From Oscarella lobularis (taxonomy: Eukaryota; Porifera; Homoscleromorpha; Homosclerophorida; Oscarellidae): DNA of 64,000 nt. The notes beneath the pieces are model-generated. The model made no database searches. It was not told the DNA's origin and saw only the letters and a program-made list of their open reading frames with translations. The translations under genes were made by a program, and so were the position numbers. Positions 45,118 through 57,182 of the stretch are shown here, in pieces (position 1 is the first letter of the stretch; each line of letters opens with the position of its first letter). The stretch covers positions 3,596,001 to 3,660,000 of the forward strand of contig NC_089178.1 of assembly GCF_947507565.1 (NCBI RefSeq), written 5' to 3'.

Positions 45118-48100
45118 TCATATCAATTCATAGCTTTGGCCGCCGTCCCCGCCTTCGTCTTGCCCTGCCGCTTTGTCTTTCTTCGATCGATGATGCTTTT
45201 TCTTCTTTTTCTTTTCTCCCTGATCTACATCCTCTTGCGATTTCTCTCGATGCCCGGTAGCGTGCTTTTTCTTTTTCTTCTTTTTTCTGTCTGGTGAATC
45301 AGCCGCAGTCGACTCGCTCTACACAGTACAGTGACCACCCCGAAGGCTAGTTCCTGCATGCATGTTTTACCTTCTTTTTTGTTCGCTTGCTTTCACTACC
45401 ATTCAATGCTGCGCCGCCGCCGCCGCCGCCGCCGCCGCCGTCACCAGCAGGAAACTATACGTAGAAAGGAAGTCAGTGAAAGGGGCCATCATCAGGCAGA
45501 ATTCGTCTTACCACAGGATCAGGCAAATTGGATGGAACAGCAGATGACATGGAATCAAGCCAAGCATCTAATCCACTTGGCAAAGGCGCCAATAAATCTA
45601 GCGGCTGTGTCGTCGTCGCTGCGGCGGAGGTACTGCCTTTCTTCTCTTTGTCCTTCTTCTTTTTCTTTTTTTCAGACGTTTTATCATCTCTGACTGCTGC
45701 TACCGCTGAACTCATTTCTTCTTCTTCGTTAGCAACGACAGGCCGATCATCTTCACTTGAACTCGTCACAACGATAGTGGCGGCAACCGCTTTTCTTCGC
45801 GGTTTCTTTTTCGTCGTCTTTGGCTTCTTCTCTTCCTCTTCGTCGTCGTCGTCTTCGTCTTCTTTTGGTGCCGGTGCAAGGCCACTCACTGCCGAATCAG
45901 TGACGTCAACCGCAACGGCGACGACGGGGGGACGATCGTCTTCATCTGACGAAACGACAATATCGCCGCCGCCGCCGCCGCCAACTCGACTTGCTGATGA
46001 ACGTTTTTTTGTGTCCATTGCTAAGTCCGTATCGTCAAAGTCGACGTCTTCGTCGCCGGCAACCATCGGATTTTCCTCATCCGAGCTGTAAACAAGAGAG
46101 GCAGCGTACTGTACAGTCGAGTTATTTCTACTTGTTTTAAATCTACCACCTTTCGTCGTCTTCTTCTTTCGGATCAATTGCGGGTCTTGAATCGGCTTTT
46201 TCGTCGTCGTCGTCATCCGGTCCACCAAAGAAGGAGGCATCAAGCGTCTCTTCGGGAACAAATTCATCCACATTGACTGCTTTAACAACGGATCGAACAC
46301 CAGGAATAGCACCGGCTTGAGAACGAGGCGATTTAGGCGATTCTACAGTAGAATAGAAAGGTGAAAATATGAGGAACTCAGCAGACCTACCAGCCTGTTT
46401 GGACGTCCCTTGAGAATCTTTTTCTTTAAATCGAAACTTCGCCAAAAGACGCGATCCAAAAGACGATTTTTTGGGCTGTTCTGGTGTTTGACTTTGAGTA
46501 GTACCGGTAGTAGTAGTGGATTCTTGCCGTTGCTCTTCTTTCTCGGCCCCTTCTCGGCTTCCTCCTCCTCCTCCTCCTCCTCCTGCTACTACTTCCTTTA
46601 CTTTGTCGCCAGTGCTTGATGACTGCGGAGTTTTCTCGCTACTAGTTGATGGTTGATTGGCGGGGGTGTCGCCGGCGGCAGGGGTGGGTGACAAAGTACT
46701 ACTGGCTGCAATTTGTTGACTCGCTTTCACTTGTTTTCGACGAGTTTCAAGCATTGCGAGAAATCTATTGCCGCCGTTTCTGAATTGAATAACCCTAACC
46801 CCCCCCCCCCCCCCCTCTAACCCTCACTTATCGTAATTCTGTTCCTCCGTTTCCAACATGAAAGTGAGCTCTTCTAACGTCGTCTAACCCCAAAATAAAA
46901 ATCACGAAGGACTTTGTGTGAATTTCAAATACCTTACCTTTGTTTCTTCTTTATTTGTCTCCAGTTGACGAATGAACGTTTGTCGCTGAAGTCGTAAAAA
47001 AGGAACGTTGAGAAATTTGTAGAGATATCTCAAGCCAAAGCCATTCTTCATCGAAGCTTCTGCATAGCGTATCTCAGCACGATTCTTATCCTCTCTACGT
47101 ACAAGAGAAACTTTGCTCTGCCACCGTTTTAGCGGGAAAAGTTTACCTACCTTCTCAGAGCGTCAATAAAATATTGAACCTCTTCTTCACCTACAACCCT
47201 ATGTTCTCCCATGTCTCGAAAATTCGCCTAATAATGTAAATAATTATAATATTATCTACTATGGTATACATCGTACCAAGACAAGTATGGGTATGTGAGA
47301 AGGAATGTTGGGCAATTCTTTCTGAACGTATTGCCACGTCCTAAATGCACGGATTAGAAATTCGATTAGGATAAATCAATTAGATAATACCATTGCTTGG
47401 TGATGTCCATGAGCATGACTACACCGTGAGCATTTTTGTAGACATTGAGGAATTCAGCATCGAGAGCGACGATGCCTTCAGGAGGCATTGAACCCTTCGT
47501 AATTTCATTAGGAGGTACATACATGTATGTGTATTTGATTTAATTAATTACGTCCATCTCGTCATGAGACAACTTGAGTCCTGCTCCTGGCTTCTTTTTA
47601 TGTCCTAAAGTAATTGAGCTGATGAAGTCAACTGTGCGGTGTGCGTTTGTTGAAAAATCGCACCTTTATCAACAACATCCCAAATATCGACTTTGACGAT
47701 ATCGTCTGTAGCTAAATAGAATGACGTCAGAATAGAAGGAATCGACTGAAACCGTCGTACGCCGCCGCCGCCGCCGCCTACCTCTGTAATTCCACTGAAT
47801 GCTAGCAATCTAAAAGAAAACAGAGCGTACAGTGTCCTGTATACTTTATTCGAGTGATGTAATTGTCTCTACTGTACAGTGTACCTGAATCTCTTTCGTA
47901 GGCATGTACTCTTCGATGAAGCCGCTCCCTTGGAGTCGTTTGAAGAGACACGTCTTGCCAGTGTTCCGATCACCCTTGATTAGAATTTTCACTGTATATT
48001 CGACGACGAAATAACGATTAGGTGAAACGACGACGACTTTCGAAGCTCACTGTCGTATTGAACGCCTTTTGCAAAGCGTCGTTGAAGTTGCCGACCCATG

Positions 48101-48159
48101 GTCTGCATCCCGGGCGGCACACCACTGCTGCCGTCAACTTTTCCCTGCTCGTTTCCCAT
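45118..48159 (-). CDS. RABL6: Rab-like protein 6
   Basis: Start at 48159, encoding [13 protein letters not shown] and [19 protein letters not shown], then [20 protein letters not shown] with the P-loop [18 protein letters not shown] and [15 protein letters not shown]. The long C-terminal half has [31 protein letters not shown], poly-Lys stretches and ends [11 protein letters not shown], closely following human RABL6 (ending GGGDYEEL). RABL6 is an atypical GTPase-like protein linked to cell proliferation. Several low-complexity runs (Asp, Gly, Ser, Lys) come from trinucleotide repeats. An intron contains a C17 homopolymer. Not every exon was traced between 46760 and 47600. Confidence 0.92.
46799..46815. 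repeat. C17 homopolymer in a RABL6 intron
   Basis: The run is flanked by AACCCTAA on the left and TCTAACCCTC on the right, i.e. telomere-like CCCTAA sequence. On the sense strand of RABL6 it is G17. Confidence 0.8.
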
Positions 48160-48287
48160 TTGCTTGACGGCGGCAGCGAAATCTCGTCTAACGTTGCGCT
48201 AAGACGATTGACCACACCTTTCTCTAATGTAGGTGTAAGAACGACGAGAACAGAGTCCTAACAACACAGACATGCAGTACAATCGAG

Positions 48288-51200
48288 TTAGCACTTGACT
48301 AAAGGACGTTCAACGATGCTATTTAGCTTGTTAGACAGATGAGGAAGAAGTCTATCTGCTGTATCAATTGCAACTGTTGGCAGATCGTCAAGACATTTGA
48401 CGACGTTCACTTGAACGAACGGTTTAAAAGCAGATATTGAAGAATTTGTCGCTTCAAGTCGGCAATAGGTAATATTATGAAAAGTTGAGAAGATGGCACG
48501 AAATTGAAAGGCGCTCAATTCATATGCTCTACAATTCTCGACGTTTGCCCTTCTAATCAAAGACTCACTGATTGACGAATTGATTGCCAAGCAATCTCGT
48601 ATGCTTGCATTCTCAACTTGTGACGTCGTAATTGATGTGTTGAAAAGTTGCACATGATCTAATTTCACATTGTTTCCACCAAAATTTCTCCACACTAAAT
48701 TGGCTGTAGAAGCATTCTCGTACGTGATGTCTGTTGCTCTAGCATCGGTCAAGACGGCCCCAAGAGCCGTGTAACGAACGTACGTAACATTGGAGAGCGT
48801 TGGTGAAGCGAGACTGACATTGACAGATAAAACTCCCGAGCTTTTGTAGTTGAAAGACGAAAGATTTTTATACGTAACGTTGGCGTACGTTCCGTTAATC
48901 GAAGTATAATTCGAATAGTTTGAATTTGTACATGTTCCGTTGATTCTTGTCAAATTGATGGACCTAATGTTGATTTTTGTCGAATTGATGGACCTAACGT
49001 TGATTTTCGTCGAATTGATGGACGTAACATTGACGAGACAATAATTAGTTGAGTTGCTGTTCACGGTGAGAATTTGTGAGAGATGGGAATCGATCAGTGT
49101 TAGATTGAACGAAGTACCGTTGACAAAGGCGACATTATGGTAGGTGACACTCGAAAGGAAATAGCTTGCAAAGGCGTAGTTGATGAGTGTCACATTTCTT
49201 GCTGTCGACTTATCGATGATGACGTCAATTCCCGTGTAGTTTGTAGCAGAAACGTTGACGTTTAGCAAACGTACGACCGATACATTGCGTGACGTGTACG
49301 TACGAGACGAAACGTTGACGTACGTCACACCCACGTGAGTGGCATTCGTGACGTCATACTTGCAGAATGTCGAATTGACAAAGGAAACATTTTGTGATTG
49401 GCCATTCGAAATCGCCACTCGGATGCCCGTATAATTTATGGCCGAGATATTGACGTTTGTGAGAACGTTGACGGTGACGTCGACCGATCGGTAGTTTTGA
49501 GAAGAAACGTTTTTGTATGTGACGTTGGAAAGTGAAGCGTCGATCACCATCCAGTTGGTAAACGTCGAATTGAGAAAGGATGCGTTTTGACTTGCCACTT
49601 TTGTCACTGTGACATTGATACCGGTGTAATTGACTGCAACGATGTCTTTCTTTGTCAGATTGTTGACTGTGACGTTAACGGATAGATAATTTCGCGAAGA
49701 GACATTGAAGTAGGTAATATCGTCGACAGAAGCACTGCTGACGGAATAATTGGTGAACGTCGTATTGACAAAGGAAACGGATTGGTATGAAACGTCGATG
49801 AGTGAAACATTGATTGCAGTATAATTGATAGCAGAGACATTGTGCTGTGTGAGAGAGACGACGCCAACGTTGATATCGGTGTGATTGATGGAGACAACGT
49901 CTGTGAGAGTTGAGTCAAAGAATGTTGAATTGGAGACGACAGAGTTGAGAAATTGGGAATTTGTGTAGAAACTTTTTCTTACTTGACTGTTTTGAAGTGT
50001 CACGTTGATTTCTTTGTAGTTGAACGCATTTTCATTGATGATAGTCACGTTGATTTTTACATGATTGATGACAGTCGAATTGATCCAATCTGTATTTTCG
50101 TAGGTTACATTGGAAACGGTTGAAGAGACGAGAAAGGCATTTTTGTAGATGGCACATCTCACCAAAGAATTTGTCAAAGTCAAATTCGTCACGTTCGCGT
50201 CAGCGATGACGAGCTTTCCAATCGTGACGTTGACGAAGGAAATATTTGTAGCTGGGTTGGCTAAATTGGTCAGTTCAAGGTGGGGAGTCATGAAATTGAC
50301 GAATGTTAAGTTTTTCAAAGCAGAGCTGCCGTCAAAATGCAAAGCTCCGTATTGACCGTAGAAAAGTCGATGAGAGACGTTCTGGCCAAGAGAGAAATTT
50401 TCCAACTTTGATGATGATGATGGAGAAATGGTGAAATTAAGAAAGGACGAAGAGGCAGCATTGGGGCTCGTTAATCCACACGAAGTTGTTACTGAACACG
50501 TATAGCGTCCAGCGTCAACGGGTCGCAAATTATGAAGACGTAGCTGTCGACCACCGTCCAAGTACTCATGACGTTTGTTAGGGTTACGAGACGGTGAAAG
50601 AAGTAGACCGTCCTTGTACCATTTGTACTGAAGCTTCGTTGTGTTATGGCATCCTTTCGTAGCAATTTGGACGCAGCGAAAGATGAGACTGCTGCTGAAA
50701 ATTTCGTTCAAGGGCGGAGTACAGCAAGTAGGAAGAGGATTGAGAAAACCACTTAGATTTAGAAATTGAATGGCATCGAGAATTGTAGCAGAACGTTCGA
50801 TGGCAGTCAATGACTGGATGTCGTCATAGTTTATAGAAAAATTGAAACGTTGAGCTAATTGTGCCGGAAGCAGTTTGTCAATACGAATGATGTCAAATGC
50901 TTCTAAGACTTGAACGGCGTCAATAAGACCGGGAACAGCTCGAGGAAAGATTGCAGCAACTAAAAGATTTTTCACGAGTCGCGACGTTTTGACGAAGCGG
51001 GAAAAATTGGTGCATTGAGAAGCGTGAAGAATGGCGTTTGCATCGAGAGAGAAGGTGGGATTGACGGGAAAAAGAAGAATTTGTGGAGAACAGGACAAAG
51101 TTTGAACGTGAATGTGATGACGATGATGTTGACAGGCGGCGGCTCGATGCAGATGGCAATGAGATGGATAGATTAATCCGTCTGATCCGCAAACGGGATC

Positions 51201-51712
51201 CGTTTGGTGATCGCATTTAACGTTACAAATGCATTTGCGTTGAGCCGCCGATTTATGTTGAAGAAGAGAGCGACAACGCTCAATAGCTCCTTTGTCTAAA
51301 GAACAAAAGAGCCATTGTTGTATTTGCCGTGAGAAAAGATACATTCATTCCCCCCTAGGGTTCGTACAGACCGGCGACGAAGGCTTCTTCTCCTCTATTG
51401 ACGCAAATCGCTTTTCCGCTTGACGAAGTAAAGCAAGCTTGTCTTGGCCACTGACACTGTACCTCAGCACATGGATCATCATGAAAGACTAAAGAAAAAG
51501 GAGGAGGTGGGGTTAAGGCGGTCAGAAACGTAAGGAATTTACCACTTGATGACGACGTTTCATGGTCCTTCAAAAATAAAAGAACGCCGCGTGCGTAAGG
51601 TTAATAATTAGGATACAAAAAATGTTTTCCTTCTTACGAGAGACTGAGGGCGTGCAGTGAACAAAGTAGAGAAGCAGGAGGCAAAAATGAAGAAGGTGAA
51701 CGTGAAAGCCAT
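48288..51712 (-). CDS. Secreted follistatin/Kazal/Ig protein with N-glycosylation-saturated repeat
   Basis: Four exons: 51712-51638, 51567-51543, 51488-51372 and 51295-48288, giving 1074 residues. Exon 1 is a signal peptide. Exon 3 encodes a follistatin-like module (DPCAEVQCQWPRQACF) and exon 4 starts with a Kazal module (CNVKCDHQTDPVCGSDGLIY). A middle region is followed by one Ig-like domain (YKWYKDG, DAGRYTCSV). The last about 640 residues are made of short repeats full of NxS/T sequons (about 58 by eye), for example INYTGINVTV, NVSFVNSTF and NVTYKNVSS. At least three copies of a repeat of about 65 residues are visible, built from 5-residue steps. I do not recognise this repeat; it may form a beta-solenoid. 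No membrane span is seen at the C-terminus. Confidence 0.8.
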
Positions 51713-51834
51713 TCAAGAGAGAGAGAGACGACGGCACAGAGCACAAAGTACCTATAGAGTTGAGAGAGAAAACGGATAAAGAACAATGGACTGTGGACAG
51801 TAAGTCACGTGGACGACTGATAATCATTATTATT

Positions 51835-52287
51835 CTAATGAGCAAAGTCATATTTCCCTCGAATTAGAGAATATTTGACACCGGGCAAGTCCTGTACGCG
51901 TCCGCCCTGAATGAGCACGACTGCATGCTCTTGCAGACTAGCCTTTTCACCAGGCATATAGCATTGTATCGATCTACCGCTGCTAAGACGAACGAGAGCG
52001 ACTTTTCGCTGAGCAGAGTTTGGCTTTTTGGGCTTGCGCGTGAAAACTTTAGCGACGACGCCACGACGCTGAGGACCGATGAGAACGCGTTTTGCTTTTG
52101 AAACGACCCTTGCTTTGGCTCGTCTTCGTTTCGTTCGCGCTTTTCCTCGCCGGATTTGATTGAGAGTGGGATAGAATCGTCGTCCAACGACGAATGCTGG
52201 ACAACGCCGCACTGAATGAAGTTGCTCGACAAAACGACTACGAACAAGTGACGTTGACATTAGACGATGCGCCGAAAACAGCTGCAT
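51835..52287 (-). CDS. MRPS12: Mitochondrial ribosomal protein uS12m
   Basis: A single-exon protein of 150 residues from the ATG at 52287; the frame is open 34 codons further and a second ATG lies at 52260. It has a basic mitochondrial-targeting-like N-terminus ([19 protein letters not shown]), then [35 protein letters not shown] and the uS12 core [34 protein letters not shown]. The PKKPNSA motif is the universal S12 decoding-site segment. It is part of the small mitoribosomal subunit. It is the last recognisable protein gene before the subtelomere. Confidence 0.93.
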   Translation of the reverse strand: MQLFSAHRLMSTSLVRSRFVEQLHSVRRCPAFVVGRRFYPTLNQIRRGKARTKRRRAKARVVSKAKRVLIGPQRRGVVAKVFTRKPKKPNSAQRKVALVRLSSGRSIQCYMPGEKASLQEHAVVLIQGGRVQDLPGVKYSLIRGKYDFAH

Positions 52288-53442
52288 TGAGTTATCTATC
52301 GTTGGGAATGACTCGCGGCGCTCGCACGCGTTGGCAAACTTGCTTAGGGGGGCCTGCGAATAACAGTCAACGCAATCGAAAGCAGACATCGTTCCTTACC
52401 CTTGCACGCCTGCTACAAGTAAGAGAAAGCTTCCCAAATCGCTTCAAAAGGGACGAAAAGGACATCGAGCTTGTCGCTAGCGATGAGAGTCGTCGGAAAC
52501 GTCTTCGATCTCGAGTCTCTCGACGAGCACGCGCAGTCAGCAAATCGTAAGGCGAGAAGGCGAAACGAAGACAAACGAGAGCTAAAAAGAGCAAAAAGCG
52601 CGCGTTAGAAAGCGTGGGATCCCTCGTTAGTCATTGGGGCCCCCAAGTACTGGAATGGAAGTGAGGCCCCTCGTGGGGATCCCTGCGCGAAAGTCGAAAA
52701 CGAAGCTCCACGACGTATTTCGCAGCAAGGGGAACAAAGCTAAAGGTATAAAACACCCTTACGCCTAGCGATCGGATAGATACATCACTCGCACGTCGCG
52801 AAAAACGAAAAAGCTCCAAATTACCGACGCTCTACGCAAGTACGCACTCCACGCGGCCTCTTAGACAACGCCGGCGTCTTCGCATTGCGCGCGAAGTCCC
52901 CTTTCGCACCCTAAAACATGTAACGGCCCACGCCGCAAAGTGGCGAAGATCGTGCAGATGGGAAAAAAGAAAGCGAAGCCGTGCGTGAAGCGCAAAAGCA
53001 CAGAAAAGAACGAGAACAGGCGATTTTCCCCACCAATTCGCTCGAAAAGGCTCCAAAAGCTAAACCGCGCTTCCGCTATCATTCGCATCAATGTAAAATG
53101 CTTTCTTTTAGCGGCGATCGCCTTCGAAGGCCTTCCAAACGCCTTCAAAACCAAAAAACAACAGGAGAATCGCGCGAAATCAGACAATACAGAAAACGAT
53201 TGAGCAAAAAGAAACAAAAACAATCCACTCGTCCTTCATCGTTACTTGCATGCGACAACAAAAAACCAAATTTAAAAACAAAATAAACCGCAATTTTAGG
53301 GACATAAAATTTCTATATAAGTAATGAAGCACTCCCAAAAAGTGGGAGGGCCGCGGGTGCCTGTGGCAGTTGATCTCGCTCAACGTCACCACACCCCGCC
53401 CGGGCAAGCACCGCCCACACCGTGGGCGCATGCGTAACCACG
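52288..53442. other. Last unique sequence before the subtelomere, no gene seen
   Basis: About 1.15 kb with many short frames but none with recognisable protein features. A TATA-like GGTATAAAAC lies at 52745 and a hairpin (CTCCCA...TGGGAG) near 53331. From about 53345 on, the sequence is GC-rich (GCGTAACCACGCCC). No tRNA or snRNA was recognised. Confidence 0.45.
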
Positions 53443-53560
53443 CCCAGCTTAGCCCAGCTTAGCCCAGCTTAGCCCAGCTTAGCCCAGCTTAGCCCAGCTT
53501 AGCCCAGCTTAGCCCAGCTTAGCCCAGCTTAGCCCAGCTTAGCCCAGCTTAGCCCAGCTT
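53443..53560 (+). repeat. 10-bp tandem repeat (CCCAGCTTAG)n
   Basis: About 12 perfect copies. Relative to TTAGGG the unit keeps TTAG but carries CCCAGC. It ends directly at the first telomere array. Confidence 0.95.
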
Positions 53561-53563
53561 AGC

Positions 53564-53643
53564 TTAGGGTTAGGGTTAGGGTTAGGGTTAGGGTTAGGGT
53601 TAGGGTTAGGGTTAGGGTTAGGGTTAGGGTTAGGGTTAGGGTT
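53564..53643 (+). repeat. Interstitial telomere array 1, (TTAGGG)n
   Basis: About 13 perfect copies following the 10-bp repeat. The G-rich strand is the plus strand, running toward the right end. Confidence 0.97.
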
Positions 53644-53945
53644 AAAAGATGTACCCACTTGGGTGACTGGGTCATATGATACACCGTTGGATAGAGCTTT
53701 CAAAGAGCTTTCGAATGGACCTATATCTTCTGTACAAATTCTTTGATTTGAAAAAGTTAATGACAAGTGATACACCGTTGGAAAGAGAATGAAAAGAGCT
53801 ATTGAATGGACCTATATCTTCTGTAGAAAATATTTGACATGAAAAAGTTCTAAGTGTTTGACTTTGGGGCAGGTGTTTAGGAGTTGGGGTAGAGTGTTTT
53901 AGGCTTAGGTTTAGGGTCAGGTTTGGGGTTACGGGTTTAAAAGTG
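53644..53945 (+). repeat. Partial 451-bp satellite unit, type A
   Basis: Starts AAAAGATGTACCCAC, as all units do after their telomere-like tract, and breaks off at AAAAGTGTA where array 2 begins. Confidence 0.9.
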
Positions 53946-54073
53946 TAGGGTTAGGGTTAGGGTTAGGGTTAGGGTTAGGGTTAGGGTTAGGGTTAGGGTT
54001 AGGGTTAGGGTTAGGGTTAGGGTTAGGGTTAGGGTTAGGGTTAGGGTTAGGGTTAGGGTTAGGGTTAGGGTTA
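53946..54073 (+). repeat. Interstitial telomere array 2, (TTAGGG)n
   Basis: About 21 perfect copies inserted between satellite sequence ending AAAAGTGTA and a new unit starting AAAAGATGTACC. Confidence 0.97.
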
Positions 54074-56234
54074 AAAGATGTACCCACTTGGGTGACTGGG
54101 TCATATGATACACCGTTGGATAGAGCTTTCAAAGAGCTTTCGAATGGACCTATATCTTCTGTACAAATTCTTTGATTTGAAAAAGTTAATGACAAGTGAT
54201 ACACCGTTGGAAAGAGAATGAAAAGAGCTATTGAATGGACCTATATCTTCTGTAGAAAATATTTGACATGAAAAAGTTCTAAGTGTTTGACTTTGGGGCA
54301 GGTGTTTAGGAGTTGGGGTAGAGTGTTTTAGGCTTAGGTTTAGGGTCAGGTTTGGGGTTACGGGTTTAAAAGTGTACCCAGTTGAGTGACTGGGTCATAT
54401 AATACACTATTCGAAAGAGCTTTTAAAGAGCTTTTGAATGGACCTATATCTTCTGTACAAATTCTTTGATTTGACAAAGATATACCCTTGGGTGAGTGTT
54501 AGGGTTAGGTTTGGGTTAGGGTTAAAAGATGTACCCACTTGGGTGACTGGGTCATATGATACACCGTTGGATAGAGCTTTCAAAGAGCTTTCGAATGGAC
54601 CTATATCTTCTGTACAAATTCTTTGATTTGAAAAAGTTAATGACAAGTGATACACCGTTGGAAAGAGAATGAAAAGAGCTATTGAATGGACCTATATCTT
54701 CTGTAGAAAATATTTGACATGAAAAAGTTCTAAGTGTTTGACTTTGGGGCAGGTGTTTAGGAGTTGGGGTAGAGTGTTTTAGGCTTAGGTTTAGGGTCAG
54801 GTTTGGGGTTACGGGTTTAAAAGTGTACCCAGTTGAGTGACTGGGTCATATAATACACTATTCGAAAGAGCTTTTAAAGAGCTTTTGAATGGACCTATAT
54901 CTTCTGTACAAATTCTTTGATTTGACAAAGATATACCCTTGGGTGAGTGTTAGGGTTAGGTTTGGGTTAGGGTTAAAAGATGTACCCACTTGGGTGACTG
55001 GGTCATATGATACACCGTTGGATAGAGCTTTCAAAGAGCTTTCGAATGGACCTATATCTTCTGTACAAATTCTTTGATTTGAAAAAGTTAATGACAAGTG
55101 ATACACCGTTGGAAAGAGAATGAAAAGAGCTATTGAATGGACCTATATCTTCTGTAGAAAATATTTGACATGAAAAAGTTCTAAGTGTTTGACTTTGGGG
55201 CAGGTGTTTAGGAGTTGGGGTAGAGTGTTTTAGGCTTAGGTTTAGGGTCAGGTTTGGGGTTACGGGTTTAAAAGTGTACCCAGTTGAGTGACTGGGTCAT
55301 ATAATACACTATTCGAAAGAGCTTTTAAAGAGCTTTTGAATGGACCTATATCTTCTGTACAAATTCTTTGATTTGACAAAGATATACCCTTGGGTGAGTG
55401 TTAGGGTTAGGTTTGGGTTAGGGTTAAAAGATGTACCCACTTGGGTGACTGGGTCATATGATACACCGTTGGATAGAGCTTTCAAAGAGCTTTCGAATGG
55501 ACCTATATCTTCTGTACAAATTCTTTGATTTGAAAAAGTTAATGACAAGTGATACACCGTTGGAAAGAGAATGAAAAGAGCTATTGAATGGACCTATATC
55601 TTCTGTAGAAAATATTTGACATGAAAAAGTTCTAAGTGTTTGACTTTGGGGCAGGTGTTTAGGAGTTGGGGTAGAGTGTTTTAGGCTTAGGTTTAGGGTC
55701 AGGTTTGGGGTTACGGGTTTAAAAGTGTACCCAGTTGAGTGACTGGGTCATATAATACACTATTCGAAAGAGCTTTTAAAGAGCTTTTGAATGGACCTAT
55801 ATCTTCTGTACAAATTCTTTGATTTGACAAAGATATACCCTTGGGTGAGTGTTAGGGTTAGGTTTGGGTTAGGGTTAAAAGATGTACCCACTTGGGTGAC
55901 TGGGTCATATGATACACCGTTGGATAGAGCTTTCAAAGAGCTTTCGAATGGACCTATATCTTCTGTACAAATTCTTTGATTTGAAAAAGTTAATGACAAG
56001 TGATACACCGTTGGAAAGAGAATGAAAAGAGCTATTGAATGGACCTATATCTTCTGTAGAAAATATTTGACATGAAAAAGTTCTAAGTGTTTGACTTTGG
56101 GGCAGGTGTTTAGGAGTTGGGGTAGAGTGTTTTAGGCTTAGGTTTAGGGTCAGGTTTGGGGTTACGGGTTTAAAAGTGTACCCAGTTGAGTGACTGGGTC
56201 ATATAATACACTATTCGAAAGAGCTTTTAAAGAG
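54074..56234 (+). repeat. Subtelomeric satellite, type A, 451-bp period
   Basis: About four and a half near-identical units with a 451-bp period. Each unit contains three related submonomers sharing CCTATATCTTCTGTA, a degenerate telomere-like spacer (GGCTTAGGTTTAGGGTCAGG) and a short tract TTAGGGTTAGG followed by TTTGGGTTAGGG. The type-A diagnostic is GACTGGGTCATATGAT. The last unit is broken at CTTTTAAAGAG. Confidence 0.95.
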
Positions 56235-56380
56235 TTAGGGTTAGGGTTAGGGTTAGGGTTAGGGTTAGGGTTAGGGTTAGGGTTAGGGTTAGGGTTAGGG
56301 TTAGGGTTAGGGTTAGGGTTAGGGTTAGGGTTAGGGTTAGGGTTAGGGTTAGGGTTAGGGTTAGGGTTAGGGTTAGGGTT
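56235..56380 (+). repeat. Interstitial telomere array 3, (TTAGGG)n
   Basis: About 24 copies. It is the boundary between type A units on the left and type B units on the right. Confidence 0.97.
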
Positions 56381-56980
56381 AAAAGATGTACCCACTTGGG
56401 TGACTTGGTCATATGATACACCGTTGGATAGAGCTTTCAAAGAGCTTTCGAATGGACCTATATCTTCTGTACAAATTCTTTGATTTGAAAAAGTTAATGA
56501 CAAGTGATACACCGTTGGAAAGAGAATGAAAAGAGCTATTGAATGGACCTATATCTTCTGTAGAAAATATTTGACATGAAAAAGTTCTAAGTGTTTGACT
56601 TTGGGGCAGGTGTTTAGGAGTTGGGGTAGAGTGTTTTAGGCTTAGGTTTAGGGTCAGGTTTGGGGTTACGGGTTTAAAAGTGTACCCAGTTGAGTGACTG
56701 GGTCATATAATACACTATTCGAAAGAGCTTTTAAAGAGCTTTTGAATGGACCTATATCTTCTGTACAAATTCTTTGATTTGACAAAGATATACCCTTGGG
56801 TGAGTGTTAGGGTTAGGTTTGGGGTTAGGGTTAAAAGATGTACCCACTTGGGTGACTTGGTCATATGATACACCGTTGGATAGAGCTTTCAAAGAGCTTT
56901 CGAATGGACCTATATCTTCTGTACAAATTCTTTGATTTGAAAAAGTTAATGACAAGTGATACACCGTTGGAAAGAGAATG
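56381..56980 (+). repeat. Subtelomeric satellite, type B, first segment
   Basis: One full unit and part of a second, with the type B diagnostic GACTTGGTCATATGAT and TTTGGGGTTAGGG. It is broken at AAAGAGAATG, where array 4 starts. Confidence 0.93.
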
Positions 56981-57182
56981 GGTTAGGGTTAGGGTTAGGG
57001 TTAGGGTTAGGGTTAGGGTTAGGGTTAGGGTTAGGGTTAGGGTTAGGGTTAGGGTTAGGGTTAGGGTTAGGGTTAGGGTTAGGGTTAGGGTTAGGGTTAG
57101 GGTTAGGGTTAGGGTTAGGGTTAGGGTTAGGGTTAGGGTTAGGGTTAGGGTTAGGGTTAGGGTTAGGGTTAGGGTTAGGGTT
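56981..57182 (+). repeat. Interstitial telomere array 4, (TTAGGG)n
   Basis: 202 bp of perfect TTAGGG repeats. Length and both junctions are identical to array 5 at 61399-61600. Confidence 0.97.

Noticed and set aside
45528-46091. 187-codon Ser/Thr-rich plus-strand frame
   Set aside because: Antisense of RABL6 low-complexity coding sequence.
52194-52550. 118-codon plus-strand open frame
   Set aside because: It overlaps MRPS12 antisense and has no recognisable features; treated as a shadow.
52740-52760. TATA-like GGTATAAAAC as promoter of a small gene
   Set aside because: No coding frame or RNA gene of recognisable type follows.
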